The position numbers and the translations under genes are program-made. Shown here piece after piece: positions 54,901 through 63,666 of a stretch of DNA of 64,000 nucleotides. The notes beneath the pieces were generated by a model. It was given only the letters and a program-made list of their open reading frames with translations, was not told the origin of the DNA and did not search any database. Origin of the DNA: G963667425 sp963667425 [NCBI: bacterium] (GTDB taxonomy: Bacteria > UBP6 > UBA1177); the NCBI GenBank assembly GCA_963667425.1, contig OY763407.1, forward strand, positions 1,612,001 through 1,676,000. Direction: 5' to 3'. The first letter of the stretch is position 1; every line of letters begins with the position of its first letter.

Positions 54901-57035
54901 ACAGCTGGATTATTGTCAAAAACAACCTGTGGAGGTTCCTGATATTCAGGATTCATAAGTTTTTCCAAATCCCATGCAGCAGGATCATCTTCATCAATTA
55001 TCATTCTTGCAAGTTCAACTGCTCTACTGGTTGCCCACTGAAGAACAGAACCAGCGATGTTTGAACCACCACCTAAAGACTGACCTGTTTCAGGGTTGAC
55101 GTTCCACTGTGAAACACCAAGGATGCCATATTCTGTAGGCTGATCAACCCAGTTAATCATTGCAACTCTGTTGTCTCCGTTCATATATTTGTGACGAAGG
55201 ATAGGATTACCTGAACCATCAACTTTGCAAACTCTTTCATCTGTTCTTACACATGAAACAGCAGCTTTTGTCTTTCCTTCAGGACAAACGACATCTTTCG
55301 CTGTATAAATTTTACAATCATAACCATCATCTTCCGTGTTCATTTCACATGTTTCAAAGTAATGTAACTTTTTAACATCAGCAAGTTTAGCTTCTTCTTC
55401 ATTTACACATACCCATGCGAAATTTCCTTCTTCAGCAATATAACCATTTTCGTAATTTGCATAGAAATCGGCTCCGTCAGCATCTCTTGCAGGAATATAT
55501 CCTTCAACAGGATTATGAACAAGAACGACTATATCATTGGTGTATTTATCTTCATTAAAGCTTCCATCCCAGTTCTGAACAAATCCAGCCTGATCTTCAA
55601 CATAACACATTGACATCCAGTTGTCCGCCCATTTCTGAACTGCTGCTTTGTCTGCATCAGCTATTTCATCTCTTACAGACCATGCACCATTTTTAAAAGT
55701 AATCTGCATATACCAGTCTTCAGATCTTACAGGTGTTCCACCTGTTGAGTTTTTCCAGAAGTCTTTGTCTTTGTGTGTATTGTAATACCAAGTTTCGAAC
55801 TCTCTTGTATCACTGCCGGGATTCATTGCAGCAAATCTTGCAGCAAGAAGAGCGTGGTTGTAATCTTTAGCAATAGCACAGTCAATAGTTCTCATTCTTC
55901 TAGGCATTTCAGGAGAAGATGTAAAAACAAGTTTCTGCTGGTGTTTTATTTTTGATGCACATGCAGGATAAGCATCAGCTGTTCCCTGACCATCTGCACA
56001 TGTAAAATTCCAGTTTGTTCCATCTGACCATGCAGTGTTAAAATAATTTGCCATTTCATGAACATCTTTTTCTTTATAACCGGTTATAGGATCATAACCT
56101 TTAAATTTATTTGTAAAGAAACCGAACTGTCTGAAAATTTCATCTCTCATTTCAAGAGGACGGAAACCGTTATCTATGCTTCCTTTTTTCCATGACCATT
56201 CATTTGTTTCCTTATCATATGTTCTTCTACCTACAACATCTCTGTTAACTTTTGTAAAAGTGTGTCTATATACGATTGTTGCCGGTTCATAATTTGTGAA
56301 CTCTTCAACATCATCCATAGTGTAGATACCATTCCAGTCGTTAACTCTTATAAGGTATTCCTTATTATAGAACATAAACCATTCAACTTCTTTTGAATTG
56401 TCACCAGTTTTTTGGCTTTCAACCATTTTCTTATATTTTTTTGGAGCAATATAAGAACCGTCATGAGCATAAAATTCCATATCCCAGTATGAAGTTATAA
56501 GGCTTCTTTTATACGGAGCACCCCACTCTTCCGTCATATTCATATACTTAAGCTGGAAGTTGTTAAGACCGCTTCTTGACTGATCAATCATGAAGTAACG
56601 TCTTTCATTCCAAGGCTTGTCTGTATTAATGGTTATAACAGGAAGTTCTTCTCCGGTTGTTGTGTTTTCCATAGGAAGAATATCAAAATGTTCAAGAATA
56701 TAATAAGCAAGAACCGGAGTTTCATTAACTGTCGGATCATACTCAGTGTTAGTTACTTCAAGAGCATCATGAATGTTGTAAGCAATAAGCCAGTTTTTAG
56801 TGATTTTCCATTTAAGGATAACACCATCATTTGATTCACCAATAAAAGAATAATCTGCCGTATAAGGAAGATCTACAATTGTCTGACGATAGAAGAATTC
56901 TCCTTCAAACAATTTCTTGTCTAAAGCCTCTTCCGGAGACCTGTCGACAGCATTTCTTTCTGTCGTACATGCAGACACCATAAGAAGCGCTGCCAACGCC
57001 AGAAACAGCATAATGCTTTTTCTCAAATTAATCAT
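51960..57035 (-). CDS. Very large zinc metallopeptidase lipoprotein (metzincin type)
   Basis: 1691 residues. Lipobox MVSAC (Cys 23). The zinc site HEMGHTLGLRH (HExxHxxGxxH, about 888-898) and the Met-turn SVMDY about 120 residues later define a metzincin; the arrangement resembles the zinc-dependent lipoprotein proteases with DUF4953/DUF5117 domains, but this protein is about twice as long. The N-terminal 600 residues are sheet-rich (YTADYSFIGESNDGVILKW; DKPWNERRYFMIDQSRSG), with a Cys-rich patch near 590-640. No transmembrane part besides the anchor. AGGAGG precedes the ATG. It follows a beta-barrel gene by 18 bp, so the two are probably cotranscribed. Confidence 0.85.
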   Translation of the reverse strand: MINLRKSIMLFLALAALLMVSACTTERNAVDRSPEEALDKKLFEGEFFYRQTIVDLPYTADYSFIGESNDGVILKWKITKNWLIAYNIHDALEVTNTEYDPTVNETPVLAYYILEHFDILPMENTTTGEELPVITINTDKPWNERRYFMIDQSRSGLNNFQLKYMNMTEEWGAPYKRSLITSYWDMEFYAHDGSYIAPKKYKKMVESQKTGDNSKEVEWFMFYNKEYLIRVNDWNGIYTMDDVEEFTNYEPATIVYRHTFTKVNRDVVGRRTYDKETNEWSWKKGSIDNGFRPLEMRDEIFRQFGFFTNKFKGYDPITGYKEKDVHEMANYFNTAWSDGTNWNFTCADGQGTADAYPACASKIKHQQKLVFTSSPEMPRRMRTIDCAIAKDYNHALLAARFAAMNPGSDTREFETWYYNTHKDKDFWKNSTGGTPVRSEDWYMQITFKNGAWSVRDEIADADKAAVQKWADNWMSMCYVEDQAGFVQNWDGSFNEDKYTNDIVVLVHNPVEGYIPARDADGADFYANYENGYIAEEGNFAWVCVNEEEAKLADVKKLHYFETCEMNTEDDGYDCKIYTAKDVVCPEGKTKAAVSCVRTDERVCKVDGSGNPILRHKYMNGDNRVAMINWVDQPTEYGILGVSQWNVNPETGQSLGGGSNIAGSVLQWATSRAVELARMIIDEDDPAAWDLEKLMNPEYQEPPQVVFDNNPAVATKKKRAQSSVFKNEDMAKLLRDVKLPADINTKGVRADALEELQEAYLKSQNKLRFDFADVKDSKWANDLVPYSMKQRMFPWVTDPSSFTDEMVDVMSPLFSGIDVMAADMERYQGTIENCYLDIAFLDGALLKFLEEKIAKHSAIDYPTVSDRNDALLKDIYNDIELLMYKGVAQHEMGHTLGLRHNFTGSTDIENYKDPYFASENYPVQQAGIKQIVQDVYDQYPGSDEISVARRNIALSSSTNKIHEYINGKIVKLSDGSELQLKNKANYYTYTSVMDYQSEPYIHAVGLGKYDYAALKAVYGRSVEAYKTDADGYIAFDSDNVRGIRDSNYKFPVLINTPYIDAKTGKLATSIAKVRVKVEEDGITEYRVLPDYQRNELGELKKDGQFYLPKDDQYVINNGNIHRYLFESDEMRSDEPTANVFDTGFRATEIIRNMANADDKYYFLRYFWRGNPRFREYRGRTSMKMIYDTLFRKYAYVHFLLDFNYNVMRGGWFSKMPIWSSADGCNPEVEYPISDNESKMFADSTCSDYLKATEGLEYWLDDNGNLKSLEPMSPGDYLLGGMEGINYLIFNEIYRPAVDVYVGFTSEDDADIASKIEPSTGQAAYWVTNPYVVNPLETNVGKEAIEVSVADGGRYQRDHWDIQDDSTIYYEKVTRRGWAEERMVALYTLSNNGWFSGKYRRESMANGLGQQAEGIENVIFASLTDIANEDSITSFSPYCYNKSKKTVEKVNFPLTTFMKFRELPPFVNSGTVYDLPNNICALATAQSTDGTVYEPVHAGWTYFDKMYPLYWGMSNVMNVSADTQVLLKFVSLEIPVSERGQYADPDVDEVEYLNSSDTIYYRAKLATNYMTSEDGYDVRWWKNHKGTMTEAELDVALCKKNASTGACLEGAEAGRKYADEAEFRAYLANTYARFAPAFRLVSSAKIAKAGETASGTATVEPFYKLTIMETTLHQMNAYAADWFGSAVLYASWY

Positions 57036-57053
57036 CTGTTCTACCTCCTAAAA

Positions 57054-58082
57054 TTAGAAACTATAATTATAACCTATATTAAGTGAAATTTTAGAATAAT
57101 AAGGGTCAAAAGGAACGAGATAATCATCCCCGTAACCGCCGTAAGCTCTATCTCTTCCGCTTGTAGCGAAATTAAGTCCAAAATTAAGTCCGCCAAGTTC
57201 ATCAAGACTGAGAGCATAACCTAAACCAATGGAATATGTGTGATAAAAAGGCCATCTATCATTATCAATAAAACCCATTCCTTCATAATCTTCATCATAG
57301 TAGGTTTCTGAAGTTGAAAAAGTATAACCAAGTTTTAAAGAAAGAGTTTTCCAGCTTAAAGAACCGCCGGCACTGACAAAAAGCTGATGAACAGGATTAT
57401 AGAACTGAGCATCATTTGTTATAGAGTCATAATAAAAATCCTTTTCATGAATATCAGCAGCATATCCGGGAGTTAAAGATAGAGAAGCTTTCCAGTCCTT
57501 ATTTATTTTAAAAGATTTAGAAGCTGAAACACTTAAAGAAACGTTAAGATTGTTTCCTACAGCATTATGCCCATACTTACTCGTTATTGATGAAGAAAGT
57601 TCTATAGAAGGAGTTACAGAAAAATCCATAGGAAGCAGAAATGTTCTTGAAGAACTTACAGCAATAGGAGAACCATCAAATTGAGAAGAATTTGCGGAAT
57701 CCCCATAAAGATCCGTTCTGTCATAACGAAAAACGTAACTAAAACCGGCATTGATTCCCACATTTATTTCATAAGGAAGCATTGCTGAAAAGGAAATTCC
57801 TACGCCATCTGAAAAACGTTTTCTTTCCTTTGCCAGATTGTGGGACATAGTGTTACTAATACCGACAGAAAAAGGTTTCGGTTTCTCATCCTCTTTCTTT
57901 TCCTCTGAAATTTCATCAGAAATCACAACCTCGGCATCAGTGTTTTCAGCCTTGGCAGATTCCGTCTCACTCTTCTGTTCAACCGATTCATCTTTCTTTT
58001 CATTATCAGCCGTCTGGGCATAAGAAAAAAAAGAGAAGGTCAGCAGAAGCATAAAAATAAAAAACTTCTTTCCGCTGTTCAA
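57054..58082 (-). CDS. Outer-membrane beta-barrel protein
   Basis: 342 residues from the TTG at 58082, which has GGAGG five bases upstream; a TTG at 58094 would contain that site. Signal peptide ends FFSYAQ. An acidic, low-complexity stretch (about 25-75, EKKDESVEQKSETESAKAENT) leads into a barrel of about 12 strands (ISFSAMLPYEINVGINAGFSY; LNVSLSVSASKSF; LSLKLGYTFS; GGLNFGLNFATSG), ending in the BAM signal NIGYNYSF. Function unknown. It could export or anchor the metzincin whose gene follows. Confidence 0.75.
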   Translation of the reverse strand: MNSGKKFFIFMLLLTFSFFSYAQTADNEKKDESVEQKSETESAKAENTDAEVVISDEISEEKKEDEKPKPFSVGISNTMSHNLAKERKRFSDGVGISFSAMLPYEINVGINAGFSYVFRYDRTDLYGDSANSSQFDGSPIAVSSSRTFLLPMDFSVTPSIELSSSITSKYGHNAVGNNLNVSLSVSASKSFKINKDWKASLSLTPGYAADIHEKDFYYDSITNDAQFYNPVHQLFVSAGGSLSWKTLSLKLGYTFSTSETYYDEDYEGMGFIDNDRWPFYHTYSIGLGYALSLDELGGLNFGLNFATSGRDRAYGGYGDDYLVPFDPYYSKISLNIGYNYSF

Positions 58083-58145
58083 AACAACCTCCAATATTAT
58101 GTGAAAATCAAATAAATTTTCTTTAAGTTTACAAATTAACGCCTA

Positions 58146-58174
58146 ACTCTAGTTAGCATCCAAGCCATTGTCAA
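58146..58174 (-). promoter_or_regulatory. Promoter of the barrel-metzincin unit with palindrome over the -10
   Basis: Minus strand: TTGACA (58169-58174), 17-bp spacer, TAGAGT (58146-58151). CTAACTCTAGTTAG (58143-58156) is a perfect palindrome with 6-bp arms covering the -10. The rest of the 236-bp gap 58083-58318 is AT-rich and shows no gene; the leader to the TTG start is about 60 bases. Confidence 0.6.
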
Positions 58175-58318
58175 CTTTTTAATTGTAAATTAACACTATT
58201 AAAAAACACCGTTTTTTTAGCAAAATATTAGCCATACTTTTTTCAGTAGTATTTACAGCATCTTGCATTTAAAACTTTCTTAAAGACATTTTATAGGCAA
58301 AAAAATTAATAAGTGTTA

Positions 58319-59737
58319 TTAATCGGTTAAGAAATCAATATCTGAAATTGAAAGAACATTTTTATCTTTATAAGCAAATCTTGTCATCAAAGACTTAAGT
58401 TCTCTTACATTCCCCGGCCATGAATATGATTCCAGTTTTTCCTTAGCATCCTCATCTATTGTTATAATTTTTCCTGAAATAGAATACATAATATGAAGTG
58501 CAAGAGGAATGACATCTTCTTTTCTCTCTCTTAGTGGAGGGATATGTATCGAGAGTGTGTTTAATCTGTAATAAAGATCCTTTCTGAATGTTCCTTCAAA
58601 ACAACTGCGTTCCAGCTCTTTATTTGTAGCCGCAACAACCATAACATCAACTTTTGTTCCAGATCCATTCTCCCCAACTTTACGAATTGTCCAGTCTTCA
58701 AGAACACGAAGCAGTTTTGATTGAAGATTAAAAGCCATCTCTCCTATCTCATCAAGAAAAAGTGTTCCATGATTGGAAAGCAAAAAAGCTCCTTCTCTGG
58801 TTTCCGCATCAGTAAAAGCCCCTTTACATGAACCAAAAAGCTCCGTTTCCATAAGCTCAGAAGGAATTGATGCAGAATTTATGGTTGAAAAAAGTCCTTT
58901 TCTTGCCGATATTTTATGTGCAAATTCAGCAAAAATCTCTTTACCTGCACCACTTTCTCCAGTTATAAGAACGATAGGGTGATTTTTAAACAGTTCTTTT
59001 TTATTTATCCAATCTTCAAGTTTATTAAAAAGAGGCTTTAAAGAACCGATATAAAAAGATTTTTCATTCTCTTCAGATTCCAGTGAAATAAACAAAGAAT
59101 ACTTGCCTGCAATCGAAAAATGGTATCTTCCAAGCTCAAGTTTACAGTTATCAACTCTCACACCATTCGACCATGTGCCATTTTTGCCTTTATTAAATAA
59201 AAAAACTTCATTGTTTTTCATTGATAAAACAAGATGCTCCGAACTAACTTCAGGAAAAGGAATATCTATTGTAGAATTATTTCTTCCAATAGTTATTGTT
59301 TTTCCATTTTCATAAGTAAAAACACTTTTTTTACCATTAATTTCAACGACCAGACGATTAAAGTTCTCTACATCGTTTTCAAGAACAAGCGTTGTTGATG
59401 CATCTGAAATCTTATTTTTGGCAAAATTTTCAATACTGCTTTTATGAGAAAGAGAAAACGTAAAATCATTTGCAGAAACAGGTTTATCTTCCCATAAAAC
59501 AGTTCCGGATTCAATAAGCTTACCATCAACAGTAAAAGCACCTGAGGCAGGATACATAAACCACAAGTATTTTCTAGTCTTTATATCAAACTCTTTACAA
59601 AGAGAAAGTTCGTAATTCACCATGTCGGAAGAAAAAAGAATATCACCACCATCTCCACCTATCTGTATTTTCTTTTTTGCACTATTCAGATAAAAAGAGA
59701 AAATGTGTTTTCCGCTTTTCTTAATAATAATATACAT
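58319..59737 (-). CDS. FHA-domain sigma-54-type activator without DNA-binding domain
   Basis: 472 residues. A first FHA-like domain (about 1-95) is degenerate; the second (about 120-210) is good: KTITIGRNNSTIDIPFPEVSSEHLVLS ... NGTWSNGVRV. The AAA+ domain (about 225-455) has Walker A TGESGAGKE, Walker B FLDEIGEM, the arginine region FRKDLYYRLNTLSI and WPGNVREL. The sigma-54 contact loop reads GAFTDA instead of GAFTGA. The chain ends right after the AAA+ lid (DIDFLTD), with no helix-turn-helix. FHA reads a phosphothreonine, so a Ser/Thr kinase should control it. ATG overlaps the upstream stop (TAATG). Confidence 0.88.
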   Translation of the reverse strand: MYIIIKKSGKHIFSFYLNSAKKKIQIGGDGGDILFSSDMVNYELSLCKEFDIKTRKYLWFMYPASGAFTVDGKLIESGTVLWEDKPVSANDFTFSLSHKSSIENFAKNKISDASTTLVLENDVENFNRLVVEINGKKSVFTYENGKTITIGRNNSTIDIPFPEVSSEHLVLSMKNNEVFLFNKGKNGTWSNGVRVDNCKLELGRYHFSIAGKYSLFISLESEENEKSFYIGSLKPLFNKLEDWINKKELFKNHPIVLITGESGAGKEIFAEFAHKISARKGLFSTINSASIPSELMETELFGSCKGAFTDAETREGAFLLSNHGTLFLDEIGEMAFNLQSKLLRVLEDWTIRKVGENGSGTKVDVMVVAATNKELERSCFEGTFRKDLYYRLNTLSIHIPPLRERKEDVIPLALHIMYSISGKIITIDEDAKEKLESYSWPGNVRELKSLMTRFAYKDKNVLSISDIDFLTD

Positions 59738-61422
59738 TACTCTCCAATCTTCTCTTCAACTAAAACAAGAATTTTCTGAACTGAAGCAACAGTCATAGAA
59801 ACCGTTTTATCAATCAGAATCGTCATTTCAGAAACAAAAGGATCGTTACTGTCAAATGATTTCAGATTTATTTTAACATTAAGGGCTGCTGCTTTTACAC
59901 CTGCTTCAATTAAAAGAGCAGCAACTCCGGCATCACTTACAGCATTTTTATTTCCTTTAAGGGCAACATTGTGAATGCTTTCAAGTAAAGAAGCAATCTT
60001 CTCCATAACTTTTGCAGGAACAGAAGTTACATATTTATTTGCAATTTCTCCGTTTTTAATTGCTTCTTCTAAATTTTCTCCAGTTTTCTTTGCCTTCTTT
60101 AATGCGGCAGAAGCATCCATCATAACATTAAAAGCATGTGTATCCTCATTTATAAAATGGAGAAGTTCAGCTTTTGCAGACTGCATATCATCTGCAATCC
60201 GATTCATTTCAGCACTATATTTTTCGTAGCCTTTTCTTTCATATGTAAGATTTGCAACCATAGAACCTAAAGACGCAGCCAACGTGCCGCAAAGAGCAGC
60301 TACACTGCCACCACCAGGGGCTGGAGCATCAGAAGCAAGCATATCAGCAAAGTCACTGATCGTCAAACTTGTTAAAGAGCTGTCTTCATTCAACATATCT
60401 TCAATTATTTTATCTTTTGGTTCAAAAGGAGCAGCATCATTAAGACCAAGAGATTGAATAGCAGTTTTTATAAGTTCTTTTTCACTTTGACCAGTACAAA
60501 CTCCCTGCTTCTTTAAATAATACTTGCCGGCATCAATCATTGCTTTTTTAGGAACAACACCAACAATTTCGGAGCCCGTAACTCTAAGACCATTCTTAAA
60601 GGCTATTTCAGAACAGGCATCAAAGACTTCATGCATGGAAGTGATATTATAATTAGTAAGATTAATTGAAATCTGAGCTCTTTTATAATCATCAACATAC
60701 CAGCCTATGGCTTTACAATGCTTAAACAGACCTGGTTCCATAACCTTGTTACCGCCAGCATCTTTAACTATTTTACCATCTGCATCTTTTTTTGCAGAAC
60801 CCTGTTCTCTTATTTTGAAAGCTATTTCATTAGCCTTTTTTTTGTCAGAAGTATTAAGATTTATGTTGTAAGCTATAAGAAACTCTCTTGCAGAAACAGC
60901 TGTTGCACCTTTTGAAGGAACAAACATAGCAGGACCGGCATCAGGCGTCCACTCGGTTTTTTTAAGTTTTTCTTCAAGACCCTCATATTCGCCACTTCTT
61001 ACATATGCGAGATTTTTTCTTTCCGGAGAAGTAGCGGCATATTCATAAAAATAAACCGGATAATTTAATTCCTTTCCAAGTTTATTTCCAAGCTCTCTTG
61101 CAATTTGTGTACACTCTTCCATTGTAATATCGCTAACAGGAATAACCGGACAGACATCACATGCACCGAACCTTGGATGAGTACCTTTATGTTTTCTCAT
61201 ATCTATAAGTTCATGAGATTTTTTAACTGCATTAAACGCAGCCTCCTTTACAGCTTCAGGAAATCCTACAAAAGTCACAACTGTTCTGTTTGTATCATGT
61301 CCCGGATCAACATCAAGAAGTTTTACACCTTTTATCTTTTCTATTTCATCAGTTATCTGCTTAATAATAGTAAGATCTCTACCTTCACTGAAATTAGGTA
61401 CACACTCTACAATTTTAACCAT
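59737..61422 (-). CDS. ftcD: Formiminotransferase-cyclodeaminase fusion
   Basis: 561 residues from the ATG at 61422 (GGAG six bases before). Residues 1-300 are the glutamate formiminotransferase part: VPNFSEGRD, VDPGHDTNRTVVTFVG, HKGTHPRFGACDVCPVIPV with the catalytic His, and NLTNYNITSMHEVFD. After a linker, about 350-560 is cyclodeaminase: FADMLASDAPAPGGGSVAALCG. Together they pass the formimino group to tetrahydrofolate and release ammonia, giving methenyl-THF. It links histidine (or formiminoglycine) breakdown to one-carbon metabolism. No hut gene is in view. Its last base is shared with the FHA regulator start. Confidence 0.94.
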   Translation of the reverse strand: MVKIVECVPNFSEGRDLTIIKQITDEIEKIKGVKLLDVDPGHDTNRTVVTFVGFPEAVKEAAFNAVKKSHELIDMRKHKGTHPRFGACDVCPVIPVSDITMEECTQIARELGNKLGKELNYPVYFYEYAATSPERKNLAYVRSGEYEGLEEKLKKTEWTPDAGPAMFVPSKGATAVSAREFLIAYNINLNTSDKKKANEIAFKIREQGSAKKDADGKIVKDAGGNKVMEPGLFKHCKAIGWYVDDYKRAQISINLTNYNITSMHEVFDACSEIAFKNGLRVTGSEIVGVVPKKAMIDAGKYYLKKQGVCTGQSEKELIKTAIQSLGLNDAAPFEPKDKIIEDMLNEDSSLTSLTISDFADMLASDAPAPGGGSVAALCGTLAASLGSMVANLTYERKGYEKYSAEMNRIADDMQSAKAELLHFINEDTHAFNVMMDASAALKKAKKTGENLEEAIKNGEIANKYVTSVPAKVMEKIASLLESIHNVALKGNKNAVSDAGVAALLIEAGVKAAALNVKINLKSFDSNDPFVSEMTILIDKTVSMTVASVQKILVLVEEKIGE

Positions 61423-61462
61423 TATAAACTCCAATAGTTCGTAATTTTACCAAAGCCATTAG

Positions 61463-61491
61463 AAACTATATTTAAGAAAAATTAAAGTCAA
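61463..61491 (-). promoter_or_regulatory. Possible promoter of ftcD and the FHA regulator
   Basis: Minus strand: TTGACT (61486-61491), 17-bp spacer, TAGTTT (61463-61468), 41 bp before the ftcD ATG. Confidence 0.45.
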
Positions 61492-61514
61492 GAAAATGAT
61501 AAGGGAAATTACTT

Positions 61515-62195
61515 TTAGTTGGAAGCTGTTTCTTCCTCTTCATCATATGTGCAGACTACACATGCTGTTCCTTTTGGCGTTGGATAAAATGGAAGAGAAA
61601 GTTCGTTTGATTTAATTGTTCTTCCAACATTATCAACACCTTCCGCAACAACATTTACAATAACAGGCGTATTAAAAAAAAGGTCAGCGTCTGCACTAGT
61701 GGAAAAAGCAGTTGAATTGTCAATAAGGTTGTTTATCATATCTGTAGAGAAAGCGGCAAAAGAAACAGCTGCTTCATCTCCTGGCGCAAGAAGAATTGAA
61801 CCAGGAAATTCTCTGGTCTGATTCCATACAGCAAGATTATAATTAAGGTTGCCAGGTACATCATAAGTAATTATATACTTTACAAGTTTCCAGTCATTTG
61901 TTTCACCGCTGGTATATGTGGCATCCTTACTTTGTTCAGCAGGATCCATTGCATTTTTTATCTTAATGCTAAAGTTAAGCGACATAGCAGGAAAATCCCA
62001 GCAGTAGTTTTGCGCTGAAATATGAGGATTATCCGGCTGCACAGTTTCACAGGTAAGGATATCATTTGCACATTCACAGCTTGTATAAAGGAACTTTTCA
62101 ATACGAATACTGTTCATATTCTGTTCGTCAACACATCCTGAAAACACAAAAACAGCTGTAACAGCTGTAATAAGAAAAGAAAGAGCTTTTCTCAT
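61515..62195 (-). CDS. Lipoprotein of unknown function
   Basis: 226 residues. Lipobox VFSGC (Cys 21). The mature part is sheet-rich, with two Cys pairs: CECANDILTC near the front and CVVC near the end (GTACVVCTYDEEEE). LNFSIKIKNAMD, WKLVKYIITYDVPGNLNYNLAVWN and PVIVNVVAEGVDNVGRTIKS suggest an Ig-like sandwich. No family recognised. Its ATG overlaps the aroB stop (ATGA), so it is translated with the shikimate genes although its product leaves the cytoplasm. GGAG lies before the ATG. Confidence 0.65.
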   Translation of the reverse strand: MRKALSFLITAVTAVFVFSGCVDEQNMNSIRIEKFLYTSCECANDILTCETVQPDNPHISAQNYCWDFPAMSLNFSIKIKNAMDPAEQSKDATYTSGETNDWKLVKYIITYDVPGNLNYNLAVWNQTREFPGSILLAPGDEAAVSFAAFSTDMINNLIDNSTAFSTSADADLFFNTPVIVNVVAEGVDNVGRTIKSNELSLPFYPTPKGTACVVCTYDEEEETASN

Positions 62196-63190
62196 ACCAA
62201 TTTCTCCATATAACTTGTTATTTCAAAAACATTAAACTCCAAAACATCAGGATTGCCCTCACCATTTAAGTAGACAATCTTTATTTTATCTCCAAGATTC
62301 TTTTTATCAACTTTTATAAAATCAATTAAATTCCTAAAAACTTCCACAATGTTGATAGAACTCTTAAAACCGTACCTCTTTAAAACCATTTCAACATCAT
62401 CCGAGGAACAACTGTTACGACCTGAAATCTCAGCAAGTTTTTGCTCAATCAGCATTCCTTCTGCAACAGCCTGTCCATGAGAAATGTTCAAATGTCGTTC
62501 CAAAGCGTGTCCAATAGTATGTCCCCAATTTAAAAACAACCGAAAACCTCTTCTTTCATCAAAATCTTTCTCACAAAAAAAAGCTTTTGCCTTTATTGCA
62601 TCAGCAATCATTTCCAAGTCGGGATTTTCACCTCTTTTTAATCTGTCAATAAAAGAAGCTTTTTTTAAAAAAGCCACTTTTATAATCTCCGACATTCCAT
62701 TTTCAACGAGAGTCTTATCATCATCCAGGAATTGTTTACATATATATATTTTCGATGGAGCATAAAAAGTCCCTACTATATTCTTTGCATGGAAATTAAC
62801 TCCATTTTTGCCGCCATAAGAACTATCAACCATAGCAAGCAATGTTGTAGGAACAAAAGTGAGTTCTGTTCCACGCTTAAACAAAGCTGCAACAAAACCA
62901 GCCATATCTGTAGTGGCTCCTCCACCAATACCCCAGATTCTATCATTTCTTCCAAAATTCATTTTATATAATCTTTCAATGATTTTTAAGAAACAGTCAA
63001 ATTCTTTATCAGATTCACCATTAAAAAGATAATATTTTTTCAGATCAAATTGATATTTCTCATAAACTGCAGCATCAATTATAAAGAAATCATTTTCTCC
63101 AAAAGATTCTGCTATTGATTCAATAGAATCTTTAAAATATATATCAGTTTCTTTCTCCAAAATTAATTTTGAAGAGAATTGATAATCCAT
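62192..63190 (-). CDS. aroB: 3-dehydroquinate synthase
   Basis: 332 residues. Turns DAHP into 3-dehydroquinate with NAD and zinc, the second step of the shikimate pathway. Signatures: IWGIGGGATTDMAGFVAALFKRG, FVPTTLLAMVDSSYGGKNGVN, zinc-binding Glu in NGMSEIIKVAF, and the histidines in LNWGHTIGHALE and HGQAVAEGM. I place the start at 63190 (MDYQFS), seven bases after GGGAAG; an in-frame ATG at 63205 is possible. The gene overlaps the aroK end by 28 bp. Confidence 0.93.
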   Translation of the reverse strand: MDYQFSSKLILEKETDIYFKDSIESIAESFGENDFFIIDAAVYEKYQFDLKKYYLFNGESDKEFDCFLKIIERLYKMNFGRNDRIWGIGGGATTDMAGFVAALFKRGTELTFVPTTLLAMVDSSYGGKNGVNFHAKNIVGTFYAPSKIYICKQFLDDDKTLVENGMSEIIKVAFLKKASFIDRLKRGENPDLEMIADAIKAKAFFCEKDFDERRGFRLFLNWGHTIGHALERHLNISHGQAVAEGMLIEQKLAEISGRNSCSSDDVEMVLKRYGFKSSINIVEVFRNLIDFIKVDKKNLGDKIKIVYLNGEGNPDVLEFNVFEITSYMEKLV

Positions 63191-63666
63191 TTGATTTCTT
63201 CCCATATTAAATCCAAACTTCTTCTTTCTGATACCACAACAAAATCAGCTGCCCTGTAATATTGAGAAAGTCTTGAATTGTATAGATCTCTATACTTTTC
63301 TACTCCATTTATCTCAAGAAGAGGTTTTTTCTCTCTCAAAGCTCTATCAATCAATGCTTCAAAATCTTCATAAACATAGATTAATTTAAAAGAATCTCTG
63401 ATACAGCCATATGCAGCATGAAAATAATTAACACCACCACCAAAAGCTACAAAAGAGTTAGTTAATCCAGCAATTTCTTTTATAACCTCAGATTCTTTAT
63501 CTCTAAATTGAGATTCACCTTTTTCTTTGATAAATTGAAGAAAATCATTGCCAATTGATTTCTCAAGTTCCGCATCACTATCTAAAACAAACTGAAAATA
63601 ACCTTCTGCAAAAGAAAGCAGTGAAGTTTTGCCTGAACAGGAAAATCCTATTAAACCAATATTCAA
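63163..63666 (-). CDS. aroK: Shikimate kinase
   Basis: 167 residues from a TTG that overlaps the aroC stop (TTGA). Phosphorylates shikimate at O3. P-loop GFSCSGKTSLL (8-18, the usual GxxGxGK with Ser for the second Gly), shikimate-binding DSDAELEKSIG and FRDKESEVI, and FVAFGGGVNY. The Arg of the lid is in ALREKKPLLE. Length normal. Confidence 0.92.
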   Translation of the reverse strand: MNIGLIGFSCSGKTSLLSFAEGYFQFVLDSDAELEKSIGNDFLQFIKEKGESQFRDKESEVIKEIAGLTNSFVAFGGGVNYFHAAYGCIRDSFKLIYVYEDFEALIDRALREKKPLLEINGVEKYRDLYNSRLSQYYRAADFVVVSERRSLDLIWEEIKWIINSLQN

